From contig CALYQY010000068.1 of assembly GCA_945291235.1 (NCBI GenBank), forward strand, positions 1-13,030: a stretch of 13,030 nucleotides of DNA, read 5' to 3'. A program made the translations under genes and the position numbers. Below the pieces are notes generated by a model that was not told the origin of the DNA, searched no databases, and saw only the letters and a list, made by a program, of their open reading frames with translations. This document shows positions 1 to 8,043 of the stretch, piece after piece; the stretch's first letter is position 1; each line of letters starts with the position of its first letter. This DNA is from an uncultured Gilliamella sp. (GTDB lineage: Bacteria > Pseudomonadota > Gammaproteobacteria > Enterobacterales > Enterobacteriaceae).

Positions 1-829
<829 letters not shown>

Positions 830-850
830 TTATTCCTAATCTATTCATTC

Positions 851-1546
851 TTATTTTTTTGCCTCAGCTTTAGGCAGTGGTAACAAGGTTAATATATCTT
901 TGAAATCGTCAAACAAAAAATCGGGGTCACTGGTCGCTATGGATACACCATAGTTGTAACCGTAACTTAACGCAACAGTAGGGCAGTTAGCATTCTTTGC
1001 TGCGGTGATATCATTTTTCGAGTCACCAACAAATAGTAATTGATCGCAAAAGAGCCCAAACGTTGCCATAACTTGATAAAGCGGGGCAGGATGAGGTTTT
1101 AGCTTGATAACATCACCACCACCTAGCACCAGTTTGAAATATTCTTTAATGCCTAATGATTCTAATAAAGCAGGTAAAAATTGTGCAGGTTTATTGGTAA
1201 CAAGTGCTAATGGATAATGGTTATCATAAAGTGTTTTTAAGGTCTCTTTAACATGTGGAAAGAGTTTTGTTTCTGCATCGATAACTTTATCATAATGCTG
1301 ATTAAAGCAATTTTTAGCTTGACTAAACAATTCTGCTGTTGGGGTAATATCGATTGCTTTAAAGGTACGTTCTAACATAACATCGATGCCATTACCAACC
1401 CAATTTTTAACTTGATCTTTGCTAACAGTAGGTAATTGTAAGTCGGCAAGCATTTGCTGAATTGCTAATGCAAGTCCGGGTACACTATCAACGAGTGTGC
1501 CATCCAGATCAAATGCTATTGCTTGAATGTCATCCAGTTTAGGCAT
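851..1546 (-). CDS. gph: Phosphoglycolate phosphatase (HAD superfamily)
   Basis: Hydrolyses 2-phosphoglycolate to glycolate, salvaging the product of DNA 3'-phosphoglycolate repair. It is a 231-residue HAD hydrolase. Motif I is [10 protein letters not shown] with nucleophile D13 and acid D15. Motif II is LVTNKP (T117), the motif III lysine is in LKPHP (K150), and motif IV is GDSKNDI (D175, D179). The GYNYG signature at 196-200 matches E. coli Gph. The protein is about 20 residues shorter than E. coli Gph (252), mainly in the helical cap that follows the GNG motif. The start ATG lies inside the last codons of rpe (8-bp overlap) with an AGGAG site 6 nt upstream, also inside rpe, which suggests translational coupling. 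The HAD assignment is secure. The exact substrate rests on similarity to Gph and on the conserved rpe-gph-trpS order. Confidence 0.95.
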   Translation of the reverse strand: MPKLDDIQAIAFDLDGTLVDSVPGLALAIQQMLADLQLPTVSKDQVKNWVGNGIDVMLERTFKAIDITPTAELFSQAKNCFNQHYDKVIDAETKLFPHVKETLKTLYDNHYPLALVTNKPAQFLPALLESLGIKEYFKLVLGGGDVIKLKPHPAPLYQVMATFGLFCDQLLFVGDSKNDITAAKNANCPTVALSYGYNYGVSIATSDPDFLFDDFKDILTLLPLPKAEAKK

Positions 1547-2216
1547 GTTTAACTCCTGCTAATTCTTTTCGCATAGCATCAATAACTGTTTTATAATCAG
1601 GTTGTCCAAAAATAGCAGATCCTGCAACAAACATATCAGCGCCAGCTTGGGCTATTTCTGCAATATTTTCAACTTTGACGCCGCCATCAATTTCAAGTCT
1701 GATTTTTTGCCCTGATTCAATAATACGTTGTTTAACTTGTCGTAATTTTTTTAATGTTGACGGGATAAAAGATTGCCCACCAAAACCAGGATTAACTCCC
1801 ATTAATAACACAATATCAATTTTATCCATTACATAATCTAAATGATCTAACGGAGTAGCCGGATTAAAAACTAAACCAGCGGTACAACCATGATCTTTGA
1901 TAAGTTGCAACGTTCGGTCAAGATGAATCGTTGCTTCGGGATGAATAGAGATATTGCTAGCTCCAGCTTTTGCAAAAGAGACAATAAGTTCTTCGACAGG
2001 GGATGCCATTAAATGGACATCGATTGGGGCTTTTATTCCGTAGTCACGTAGTGCTTGGCAAAACATTGACCCCATTGTCAAATTAGGCACAAAGTGATTG
2101 TCCATGACATCAAAATGAATTACATCAGCCCCTGCTTCAATCACTTTTTGGGTTTCTTCACCTAAACAAGCAAAATTTGCTGAAAGTATTGACGGTGCAA
2201 TAATAAACTCTTTCAT
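1539..2216 (-). CDS. rpe: Ribulose-phosphate 3-epimerase
   Basis: Interconverts ribulose 5-phosphate and xylulose 5-phosphate in the non-oxidative pentose phosphate pathway. It has 225 residues, exactly the length of E. coli Rpe, and aligns to it without gaps. The (beta/alpha)8 active site is complete: S9 in APSILSA, metal ligands H34 and D36 in HFDVMDNH, H68 in DVHLM, the phosphate-binding loop NPGFGGQSF at 142-150, and D177 with EIDGGV. One small difference is MGVNPGFGG where E. coli has MSVNPGFGG. The ATG is preceded by an AGAGGT ribosome site. The gene follows dam after 45 bp and overlaps gph by 8 bp, as expected for the enterobacterial dam superoperon. Confidence 0.97.
   Translation of the reverse strand: MKEFIIAPSILSANFACLGEETQKVIEAGADVIHFDVMDNHFVPNLTMGSMFCQALRDYGIKAPIDVHLMASPVEELIVSFAKAGASNISIHPEATIHLDRTLQLIKDHGCTAGLVFNPATPLDHLDYVMDKIDIVLLMGVNPGFGGQSFIPSTLKKLRQVKQRIIESGQKIRLEIDGGVKVENIAEIAQAGADMFVAGSAIFGQPDYKTVIDAMRKELAGVKHA
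1553..1557 (-). promoter_or_regulatory. Ribosome binding site of gph, inside the rpe coding region
   Basis: AGGAG lies 6 nt upstream of the gph ATG and is part of the Ala-Gly codons near the end of rpe. Because the gph start lies before the rpe stop, ribosomes finishing rpe can directly re-initiate on gph. This supports the chosen gph start. Confidence 0.75.
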
Positions 2217-2261
2217 AACATACCTCTAATCATACAAGCCAATACTCAAATGTTTTTAGGA

Positions 2262-3077
2262 TTATTTGTATAGCGCTAATATTTCATCAATTTTTTTTCG
2301 ACCTTCACCATCACAGCTAATTGAGCGTCGCATTTCAGCTCGATAAAGGTGGCGAGCTTTACTATATAACGTTCTTGTATAATCAGTATCATGATTGGAT
2401 ACAAGCACTGGAATATTGTTTTTATAAGCCATTTTTTCGGCTAATTTAGAGAGTTTTTTATGTTCTTCATAGCCAAAATTATTTGAATAATATGCCGTAA
2501 ATCCAGCCGAATCATTTGGCGATAAATAGGGCGGATCACAGTATATCACAGAATTTTTCTTTGCTTTTTTCATGACCTCTTGGTATGGGGCACAGATAAA
2601 TTCCGCATTTTGTGCTTTTTTTGCAAAAAAGTTTAGCTCTTTCTCAGGAAAATAGATTGTTTTATAGCGACCAAATGGCACATTAAAAAGTCCACTGTTG
2701 TTATAACGACATAGACCGTTATAGCAATGACGATTTAAGTAAATAAATAATAACGATCGTAAATACTGATCTTTACTATAATTAAATACGTCTCGTAGTT
2801 GATAAAATGCCTCAGGCTTATTGTTCTGAGGTTGGAAAAATATTTTTAGATCATTAATAAACTCATTTGGTTTTGATTTCAATAAATTGAATAATTCAAT
2901 TAAATCATGGTTAATATCAGCTAAAAGGTAGCTTTTATAATTGGTATTTAAGAAGACCGAACCTGCACCAACAAAAGGTTCAATCAGTTGATCTCCTTCT
3001 GGTAGATACTGCCTAATGGTGTCCACAAGCTCATATTTTCCTCCAGCCCATTTTAAAAAGGCTCGTTGTTTTTTCAA
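2262..3077 (-). CDS. dam: DNA adenine methylase (GATC), TTG start
   Basis: Methylates N6 of adenine in GATC using S-adenosylmethionine. In enterobacteria this directs mismatch repair, replication timing through SeqA, and phase-variable transcription. It has 271 residues. The N-terminus KKQRAFLKWAGGKY matches E. coli Dam. The AdoMet motif is EPFVGAGSVF (33-42), the target-recognition segment is LNRHCYNGLCRYN (114-126), the FGRYK motif is at 135-139, and the catalytic DPPY is at 181-184. It stops right after LALYK, so it lacks the short E. coli tail. The first codon is TTG: an in-frame TAG lies just upstream, no ATG gives the conserved N-terminus, and TAGGAGT sits 6 nt before the TTG. The gene lies 46 bp after damX and 45 bp before rpe. 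Assignment is secure; weaker translation from UUG is inference. Confidence 0.97.
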   Translation of the reverse strand: MKKQRAFLKWAGGKYELVDTIRQYLPEGDQLIEPFVGAGSVFLNTNYKSYLLADINHDLIELFNLLKSKPNEFINDLKIFFQPQNNKPEAFYQLRDVFNYSKDQYLRSLLFIYLNRHCYNGLCRYNNSGLFNVPFGRYKTIYFPEKELNFFAKKAQNAEFICAPYQEVMKKAKKNSVIYCDPPYLSPNDSAGFTAYYSNNFGYEEHKKLSKLAEKMAYKNNIPVLVSNHDTDYTRTLYSKARHLYRAEMRRSISCDGEGRKKIDEILALYK

Positions 3078-3082
3078 AGGAT

Positions 3083-3089
3083 ACTCCTA
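3083..3089 (-). promoter_or_regulatory. Strong ribosome binding site fixing the TTG start of dam
   Basis: TAGGAGT ends 6 nt before TTG AAA AAA CAA CGA, which encodes the conserved Dam N-terminus. The TAG in this site is an in-frame stop, so the reading frame cannot start further upstream. The near-ideal Shine-Dalgarno sequence is why I accept a UUG initiator here. Confidence 0.8.
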
Positions 3090-3123
3090 TTTTGTCTTTG
3101 GTAGGATAAATGAACCATATCCT

Positions 3124-3933
3124 TTATTTTTCAGCTTTTTCTTTATTCACAGATGCACCAGATTTGACCCATGGATTATCCTTTTGTAAAGCACTAGGTA
3201 AAGATTTTATAGCCTTTTTGGCTTCATCTGATGATTTATATATACCTTTAATCAAAATAAACCATTTACTGTTATTACGTTTAGTTTCGTAAATTTGGTA
3301 GTGAGTAATATTATTTTTTTCAACAAATTTTTTTAAGTTTTCAAAAGATGATGAAGCACTAAGTTGAATAGTGTATTCATCATCTTTAATATAAATAGTA
3401 TTGTTTTTATTCCTGTTTCCGTTATGACTTGAAATAGTATTATGACTATTCGCTCCATTTTTCTCAGAAAGGGACGATGTTGTTGGTTTTTTTATAGTCG
3501 AATCATTTGATTGATTACGAGCTTTCCTTGATTCATCCACAATATTACTATTACTGGTTAGTGGCTCTTGACTGTCTAATGATTGATTCGATCTTGAAGC
3601 AGTTGTAGAGTTGGGTAATAAACTTGAATCGGTGGTTTGTGTGTTACTTGATGCGTTTAACTCATCAGTTAAAGATTGAGCGTTGTTGCTGTTTTCAATA
3701 TTTGTTGATGAATAACCATTGACGTCAGGCGACGTCAATGATGTTGGTTCATTTTCTGTTGAAGAACTTAATATCACAAAACTTAGCGTTAAGAAAAAGA
3801 TTACCATAGCAGAACCAAGAATAATTAATTTTTTCTTGGAAAAATAATTAAGAAAACTTGGTAATTTGAATGAAGTTGTAGAGTCTTTATTCGCTTTTTC
3901 TGATATATAACGGTCATCTTTATCTACACGCAT
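3124..3933 (-). CDS. damX: DamX-like SPOR-domain cell-division protein (short form)
   Basis: DamX is an inner-membrane protein whose periplasmic SPOR domain binds denuded peptidoglycan glycan strands at the division septum. This version has 269 residues: a basic cytoplasmic head (1-34), one membrane helix (about 35-58, KLIILGSAMVIFFLTLSFVI), a long low-complexity linker rich in Ser, Thr and Asn (about 58-180), and a C-terminal SPOR domain (about 186-258). Within that domain, YTIQLSASSS, YETKRNNSKWFILI and LQKDNPWVK match the end of E. coli DamX. It is much shorter than E. coli DamX (428), the loss being in the cytoplasmic and linker parts. The ATG has an AAGGAG site. Its place before dam supports the name. 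aroB, which should lie between aroK and this gene, is missing. A 10-bp perfect inverted repeat lies inside the linker coding region. Confidence 0.9.
   Translation of the reverse strand: MRVDKDDRYISEKANKDSTTSFKLPSFLNYFSKKKLIILGSAMVIFFLTLSFVILSSSTENEPTSLTSPDVNGYSSTNIENSNNAQSLTDELNASSNTQTTDSSLLPNSTTASRSNQSLDSQEPLTSNSNIVDESRKARNQSNDSTIKKPTTSSLSEKNGANSHNTISSHNGNRNKNNTIYIKDDEYTIQLSASSSFENLKKFVEKNNITHYQIYETKRNNSKWFILIKGIYKSSDEAKKAIKSLPSALQKDNPWVKSGASVNKEKAEK
3717..3740. repeat. Perfect 10-bp inverted repeat inside damX
   Basis: CATTGACGTC and GACGTCAATG flank a 4-nt spacer (AGGC). In the damX mRNA this would fold into a tight, fairly GC-rich hairpin, out of character with the surrounding AT-rich linker. 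It encodes residues 65-73 (SLTSPDVNG), just outside the membrane helix. No U-run follows on either strand, so it is not an intrinsic terminator. Function unknown. Confidence 0.8.
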
Positions 3934-4003
3934 ATTTACTCCTTAACTTGACATCTACACTATTACTATTTCAGTATCAGTCATTATCTTGATAATAAGT
4001 AGC

Positions 4004-4525
4004 TTAAATTTGCTCTATTTTATCGATGATATAACCAGCTACACCTTTAGCACTTTGTTCATCTGTCTTAATAGTGATATCAGCAATTTCTTGATAAAGT
4101 GGTTCACGTTCATCAGCAAGCTCTTCATAGAGTTCTCGAGGGGTATTTCCTCCTTGTAATAATGGACGCCGTTTGTCTTTTTGAGTTCTTGCCATCTGTT
4201 TTTCAATGGTTGTTTCAAGATAGACCACTATCCCACGAGCAGATAAACGATTACGTGTCTCTTTTGATAGAACCGATCCACCGCCTGTCGCGAGTACTAC
4301 ACCTTGTTTTTCAGTCAATTCATTAATGACTTTTTCTTCTCTGGCGCGGAATCCGTCTTCACCCTCTAAGTCAAAAATCCAAGCAATATCGGCACCCGTT
4401 CGTTTTTCGATCTCTTGATCAGAGTCAAAAAACTCCATGCCTAACTGTTGTGCAATTTGTCGACCTATTGTGCTTTTTCCTGCCCCCATTGGGCCAATTA
4501 GAAAAATATTTCGCTTTTCTGCCAT
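4004..4525 (-). CDS. aroK: Shikimate kinase I
   Basis: Phosphorylates shikimate to shikimate 3-phosphate with ATP, the fifth step of chorismate synthesis. It has 173 residues, the same as E. coli AroK, and starts with the same MAEKRNIFL. The Walker A loop is GPMGAGKST (11-19). Shikimate-binding residues D34 and D36, R60 in GFRAREE, the glycine triplet of ATGGGSV (81-83), the lid arginines of KRRPLL (120-121) and R141 in REPLY are all present. The start has only a weak ribosome site, but the N-terminal match fixes it. The reading order is gutQ, aroK, then damX 70 bp later. The usual partner aroB (3-dehydroquinate synthase) is not there. The leader in front of aroK holds a probable promoter and a long hairpin, so expression may be adjusted in the untranslated region (inference). 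Confidence 0.97.
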   Translation of the reverse strand: MAEKRNIFLIGPMGAGKSTIGRQIAQQLGMEFFDSDQEIEKRTGADIAWIFDLEGEDGFRAREEKVINELTEKQGVVLATGGGSVLSKETRNRLSARGIVVYLETTIEKQMARTQKDKRRPLLQGGNTPRELYEELADEREPLYQEIADITIKTDEQSAKGVAGYIIDKIEQI

Positions 4526-4564
4526 TGTAGTTTCATCATCTATTAATTTTGGTTAAAATTTACA

Positions 4565-4615
4565 ACACAATATTAACTGACCGTGATCTTTCGTTTCACA
4601 AGCAGTTAATTGTGT
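4565..4615 (-). repeat. Long hairpin (inverted repeat) in the aroK leader
   Basis: Read on the minus strand, ACACAATTAACTG (4615-4603) pairs with CAGTTAATATTGTGT (4579-4565), giving 13 pairs with a 2-nt bulge. After one mismatch the helix continues with two G-U wobbles and GUGA/UCAC, closing a 9-nt loop (4595-4587). In total about 19 pairs are nearly continuous. The wobbles are G-U only in minus-strand RNA (A-C on the other strand), which points to the aroK transcript as the folding molecule. The structure ends 39 nt before the aroK ATG and has no U-run after it, so it is not a simple terminator. It matches no riboswitch or operator that I recognise. Confidence 0.7.
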
Positions 4616-4660
4616 AACTTTTCTTGTATCTCCGTCTAACGACAAAAATTTAGGTTGGTA

Positions 4661-4690
4661 ATTATCTCAATAGAAAGCCCCTTTTTGCAA
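4661..4690 (-). promoter_or_regulatory. Probable sigma-70 promoter of aroK
   Basis: On the minus strand, TTGCAA (4690-4685) is followed after 18 bp by GATAAT (4666-4661), which is 5 of 6 to the -10 consensus. TGa directly before it forms an extended -10. Transcription would start near 4654, giving a leader of about 128 nt that contains the hairpin at 4615-4565. It lies just after the gutQ-type gene, so aroK and its downstream genes need not depend on read-through. Predicted by eye only. Confidence 0.5.
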
Positions 4691-4709
4691 TAGGTATTTA
4701 TTAATAGTT

Positions 4710-5672
4710 TTAGCTAATTCCTGCTTGATGCAAATCGTGAATATTTAATGCACCGACTAATTCACCTTCGTTATTCACAACTGGTGCAGCAGTAATATTG
4801 TGATAATTAAATGATTTTAAAGCTTCTGTTGCTTTCCAACTTGCGGGTATTCTATAACCAGGACTTGTCATCACAGCTTCAATACTGTCTTGTAATGTGC
4901 CATTTTTTAATAATAATCGACGCAAATCCCCGTCAGTAAATACGCCAATAATTTTATTATTATCCTGACATATTGCAACTAATCCCACACCTGTACGGCT
5001 GAGTTCAAGCATAGCTTCAAGTACTGTTGCAGTATGGGGAACTTTTGGAATTAAATCTCCCGTTCTCATGACATCTTTTACTTGATTAAGTAATTTCGCA
5101 CCCAAACTGCCTGCCGGATGTGAACGAGCAAAATCTTCTTCATTAAAACCTCGGGCTCGCATGACGGCTATGACCAGCGCATCACCCATTAATAATGTAT
5201 TTGTCGAACTCGAAGTAGGTGCTAGCCCCATAGGACAAGCTTCTTTTTCGATCGATATATCAATTACGGCTTGAGCCGCTTTAGCTAAGGGTGAGTCTAA
5301 ACCGCCAGTTATGGCAATCACCGGTACTTTCATCGAAGCAAGTATAGGGAGTATAAAATTAAACTCTTTTGCTCGTCCCGAATAAGAAATTAGTATTGCT
5401 ACATCATTTTCGCTTACCATTCCTAAATCGCCATGTAGCGCTTCGGAGGGATGCATAAAAAAAGAAGGGCTACCAGTACTGGCTAAAGAAGCAGAAATCT
5501 TTTTTCCGATATGTCCCGATTTTCCAATACCCGATACGACAATTTTTCCTTTTGCAGTTAAAATAAGCTGGCAAGCTGTAATAAAGTCTTCACCTAGGCG
5601 ATTAGGTAACTTTTGAGCTTCATGAATTTCCAATTCAAGAAGTTCACGACCATATTTTAATAATTTATCCAT
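4710..5672 (-). CDS. gutQ: Arabinose 5-phosphate isomerase, GutQ type (SIS plus two CBS domains)
   Basis: Converts ribulose 5-phosphate to arabinose 5-phosphate, the first step towards Kdo of lipopolysaccharide. It has 320 residues. The N-terminal SIS domain (about 35-180) holds GIGKSGHIGKK, ISYSGRAKE, EACPMGLAPTSS and FARSHPAG. The four residues reported as important in E. coli KdsD align at K51, E103, E144 and H185. Two CBS domains follow (about 200-320), including GVFTDGDLRR and ITAAPVV. Segments such as HEAQKLPNRLGEDF, ISYSG and MLELSRTG follow E. coli GutQ (321 aa) rather than KdsD. No sorbitol (srl/gut) genes are beside it, so it may serve as a general isomerase for Kdo synthesis here; whether a separate kdsD exists cannot be seen. 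It has its own promoter and a weak AGG ribosome site. Confidence 0.92.
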   Translation of the reverse strand: MDKLLKYGRELLELEIHEAQKLPNRLGEDFITACQLILTAKGKIVVSGIGKSGHIGKKISASLASTGSPSFFMHPSEALHGDLGMVSENDVAILISYSGRAKEFNFILPILASMKVPVIAITGGLDSPLAKAAQAVIDISIEKEACPMGLAPTSSSTNTLLMGDALVIAVMRARGFNEEDFARSHPAGSLGAKLLNQVKDVMRTGDLIPKVPHTATVLEAMLELSRTGVGLVAICQDNNKIIGVFTDGDLRRLLLKNGTLQDSIEAVMTSPGYRIPASWKATEALKSFNYHNITAAPVVNNEGELVGALNIHDLHQAGIS

Positions 5673-5767
5673 TTCAATTAACCTATGGAGTTTTTAGAAG
5701 GTATTTGTGCCATTTATGATCTTCAATAAGTAAAATTGAAAATAATAATATATATTAGATAGCTAAC

Positions 5768-5796
5768 AGTGTAGCAAGTAACAGAGAAATATTCAA
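5768..5796 (-). promoter_or_regulatory. Probable sigma-70 promoter of the gutQ-type gene
   Basis: On the minus strand, TTGAAT (5796-5791) is followed after exactly 17 bp by TACACT (5773-5768), preceded by TGc as an extended -10. The start would be near 5761, leaving a leader of about 88 nt before the ATG at 5672. I see no clear terminator for the upstream LysE-family gene in the 211-bp gap, so read-through is also possible. Confidence 0.5.
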
Positions 5797-5883
5797 AAAG
5801 AAAGCGAGTTAATTTTTACGTCAATCATGTTTCTTATAAATTTATGATCGATTAAGTATTAGAATTTGGAAAATAACGAGGCA

Positions 5884-6507
5884 TTAACCACCTAAAGCTA
5901 CTTTTATTCCCAGTGCGATTATAATGATACCCAGAATTTTATCAATGATGAACTGAATTTTACTGTAACATCGTTGTACCGATCGGGTTTGAAAAATAAA
6001 GACAACAAATGGCCACCAAAAAATCGCTTCTACCCAAATTATCAGTGCCACTAATAATTTGTCAATGAGCGTTGAATCAGCACTAAGTACCTGAGTAAAT
6101 ATAGCGAGAAAAAACAAAGTAGCTTTAGGATTAAGTAAATTACATAAAAAGCCTTGAATAAACGCTGTGCCAGATGAGATCATCCTACCATGTGATTCAC
6201 AATTTAGATAACGAGTACCGCTATTTTTGGCAAGTAGTGCTTTTATGCCTATCCAGATTAGGTATACAGCACCAACATAACGTAATGCATTATAAAGTAA
6301 GGGTGTTGCGGTAATCAGCACTGCGATTCCCGCAACACAATAACTCATATGAATTAATATGGCGATAATGACACCCAAACACGTGAGTAGTGCTATTTTT
6401 CGGTTATAACTTAAACTGTTTTTTAGCACTAGAAAAAAATCAGGTCCGGGCGAAATCATTCCCAAAAAACTGACGGTAGTGACTATGATCATGGTATCAA
6501 GTGTCAT
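5884..6507 (-). CDS. LysE/RhtB-family amino-acid exporter
   Basis: An inner-membrane efflux protein of the LysE/RhtB family, whose known members export lysine, threonine, homoserine, homoserine lactone or cysteine derivatives by proton exchange. It has 207 residues, typical of the family, with about six hydrophobic segments (near 5-27, 40-62, 68-90, 112-140, 150-172 and 186-205). The family signature SPGPDFF is at 19-25, and the conserved GFLCNLLNPKATLFF stretch (119-133, NPK at 126-128) lies at the fourth segment. It starts 7 bp after the stop of the upstream phosphotransferase gene, and the TAG stop of that gene forms part of its TAGGT ribosome site, so the two are very likely co-translated. 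The substrate cannot be told from sequence; overall form resembles RhtC and its relatives. I give no gene symbol for that reason. Confidence 0.88.
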   Translation of the reverse strand: MTLDTMIIVTTVSFLGMISPGPDFFLVLKNSLSYNRKIALLTCLGVIIAILIHMSYCVAGIAVLITATPLLYNALRYVGAVYLIWIGIKALLAKNSGTRYLNCESHGRMISSGTAFIQGFLCNLLNPKATLFFLAIFTQVLSADSTLIDKLLVALIIWVEAIFWWPFVVFIFQTRSVQRCYSKIQFIIDKILGIIIIALGIKVALGG

Positions 6508-6514
6508 GTTTGAC

Positions 6515-7957
6515 CTATTTAACGTATTCAGCTGAGTGATTTAACGTTGCGATTTTAGATTTATTTTGTTCAATAAATTGTTTTTTATCCATGTCGGTTT
6601 GGGTTAAATAATCAGTTAAAAATTTAGCATTACTTTTAATTTGAGCACCATTTAAAATCAATCTTGGTAAATCAATTTGATAGATTGTTTGATCGGGTGA
6701 TTTATGTAAATTTTCAGGTTTAGCATTGGTTAATAAATAAAGTTGACGCTCTTTTTCAGATAGGCGATGAATAGTAGGGGTACCCGAACCCATCATTAAG
6801 TGATCCGGAAAAATATAAAAGACCGTATCTTCGAGCAATCCATTATGCTCTAAATATTGGATAAATTGTCCAACGTTATAATCCAGTGAGGCAGCAACAA
6901 ATGACATATTGTCATCTTTAGGTGTAATAACCGATGCCATTCGTTCATCGTAAAATCCATTAGGGGCATGGGTTGAAACAGTTGAAATAAATAAAGCAAA
7001 AGGTTGATTTGCCTCATTCATATCATTAATTTGTTTTTTGGCGATATCAAAAATATCTTTGTCATATAATCCAAAAGGTGCATTGGGATACTGACCTATA
7101 TAGTTTTTTTCAGAAATCACTTTCAAACCAAGTAATTCAGCGGTATGTCCAATACCTGCAAAATTAGGGCCAGTCATAACATAGCGTGTTTGATAGCCTG
7201 CCTGTTTCAAGACATCCCCTAAACTGATTAATTGGGTTTGATTGCTTTTCATCAATGGCGAAGTTGAGTACCCACCAATTAAAAAAGGCACGCCTGTCAT
7301 ATAAGTATACATTGATGCAGTTGTCCAGCTACTGCCAACACTCATTGGCATATTCGGGAAGAAAGTATATGTTTGACGTAATTGTCTTAAATGCGGTGTG
7401 ATATCCGCAAAATCTAAAAAACCTTGTTCAAACGATTCTAACGAAATGACGATAATATTTTTTCCTTTATGACTAATTAACTGATTTTTATTAGTGTAAT
7501 CAGTCATATTGAGCGTTTGTAGTGCTTGTTCGAATGATTCACGAGGTGCGTTTGTCACTTGATAAATTTCGTATAAACGGCTTAACGGTCCATTGTGATA
7601 ACTGATGCTAATAATGGCAATCATAGCCAATACCACACGAAGTAATGGATGATATTTTCGCTTAAATAAACTCGCTAACTTAAACAGTAAAAATACAAAC
7701 CCCAAAAAGACAACAATCACCAAGAGTGCTTGTAATTTAAAAATGAATAACCCTTGTATAATGTCATTGATATTTAAATTGACGTAAAACTGGTAGTCTA
7801 TAAAGCCGCCACTAAAATAGATTGAGGTTAACTCCATGACTACAAAAACTGTCAACAGGCTGATCACCAGCAGTTGCCACTTTTTGCGTTTAAAAAAAGA
7901 GGCAACCACGACGGTAATAATTAAAAGAGGTAAAACAATTAATGTCGAAAGTGGCAT
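6515..7957 (-). CDS. LTA-synthase/OpgB-like membrane phosphotransferase (sulfatase fold)
   Basis: 480 residues. N-terminal membrane segments lie near 4-21, 28-46, 66-96 and 104-120. From about 165 there is an extracytoplasmic alkaline-phosphatase/sulfatase-type catalytic domain. Visible metal-site elements are E174 in ISLESFEQG, the probable nucleophile T212 in SSWTTASM, H330 in VSTHAPNG, and D385-H386 in FPDHLMM. The segments LGDVLKQAGYQ, FGLYDKDIFD and DTVFYIFPDH line up with E. coli OpgB (MdoB), which transfers phosphoglycerol from phosphatidylglycerol to periplasmic glucans, but OpgB is far longer (763). The closest function is therefore transfer of phosphoglycerol or a similar head group to a periplasmic or surface glycan; the acceptor is unknown. 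True lipoteichoic acid synthesis is unlikely in a Gram-negative. The ribosome site is weak, and an in-frame TGA upstream rules out extension. Translationally linked to the LysE-family gene. Confidence 0.85.
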   Translation of the reverse strand: MPLSTLIVLPLLIITVVVASFFKRKKWQLLVISLLTVFVVMELTSIYFSGGFIDYQFYVNLNINDIIQGLFIFKLQALLVIVVFLGFVFLLFKLASLFKRKYHPLLRVVLAMIAIISISYHNGPLSRLYEIYQVTNAPRESFEQALQTLNMTDYTNKNQLISHKGKNIIVISLESFEQGFLDFADITPHLRQLRQTYTFFPNMPMSVGSSWTTASMYTYMTGVPFLIGGYSTSPLMKSNQTQLISLGDVLKQAGYQTRYVMTGPNFAGIGHTAELLGLKVISEKNYIGQYPNAPFGLYDKDIFDIAKKQINDMNEANQPFALFISTVSTHAPNGFYDERMASVITPKDDNMSFVAASLDYNVGQFIQYLEHNGLLEDTVFYIFPDHLMMGSGTPTIHRLSEKERQLYLLTNAKPENLHKSPDQTIYQIDLPRLILNGAQIKSNAKFLTDYLTQTDMDKKQFIEQNKSKIATLNHSAEYVK

Positions 7958-8014
7958 AGAACAAAATACTCAATGATTAACTTTTGCATAAGTATATACT
8001 TAATATTATGAAAA

Positions 8015-8043
8015 ATAAAAAGCAGCGAGTATTTTTATCTCAA
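8015..8043 (-). promoter_or_regulatory. Candidate promoter of the phosphotransferase-exporter pair
   Basis: On the minus strand, TTGAGA (8043-8038, 5 of 6) is followed after 17 bp by TTTTAT (8020-8015, 4 of 6). The start would be near 8008, about 50 nt before the ATG, with the AAGTATATACTT palindrome just downstream. In such AT-rich DNA other -10-like sequences exist (for example CATAAT near 8005-8010), so this is one option among several. Confidence 0.35.

Noticed and set aside
4672..4690. Short stem AAAG-GGG-CTTT after the gutQ-type gene as a terminator
   Set aside because: The stem is only 4 bp and no U-run follows on the minus strand. The same bases form the spacer and -35 of the likely aroK promoter.
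6515..7957. True lipoteichoic acid synthase
   Set aside because: All neighbouring genes are gammaproteobacterial, and Gram-negatives have no lipoteichoic acid. The motifs also resemble OpgB, so only the superfamily is assigned.
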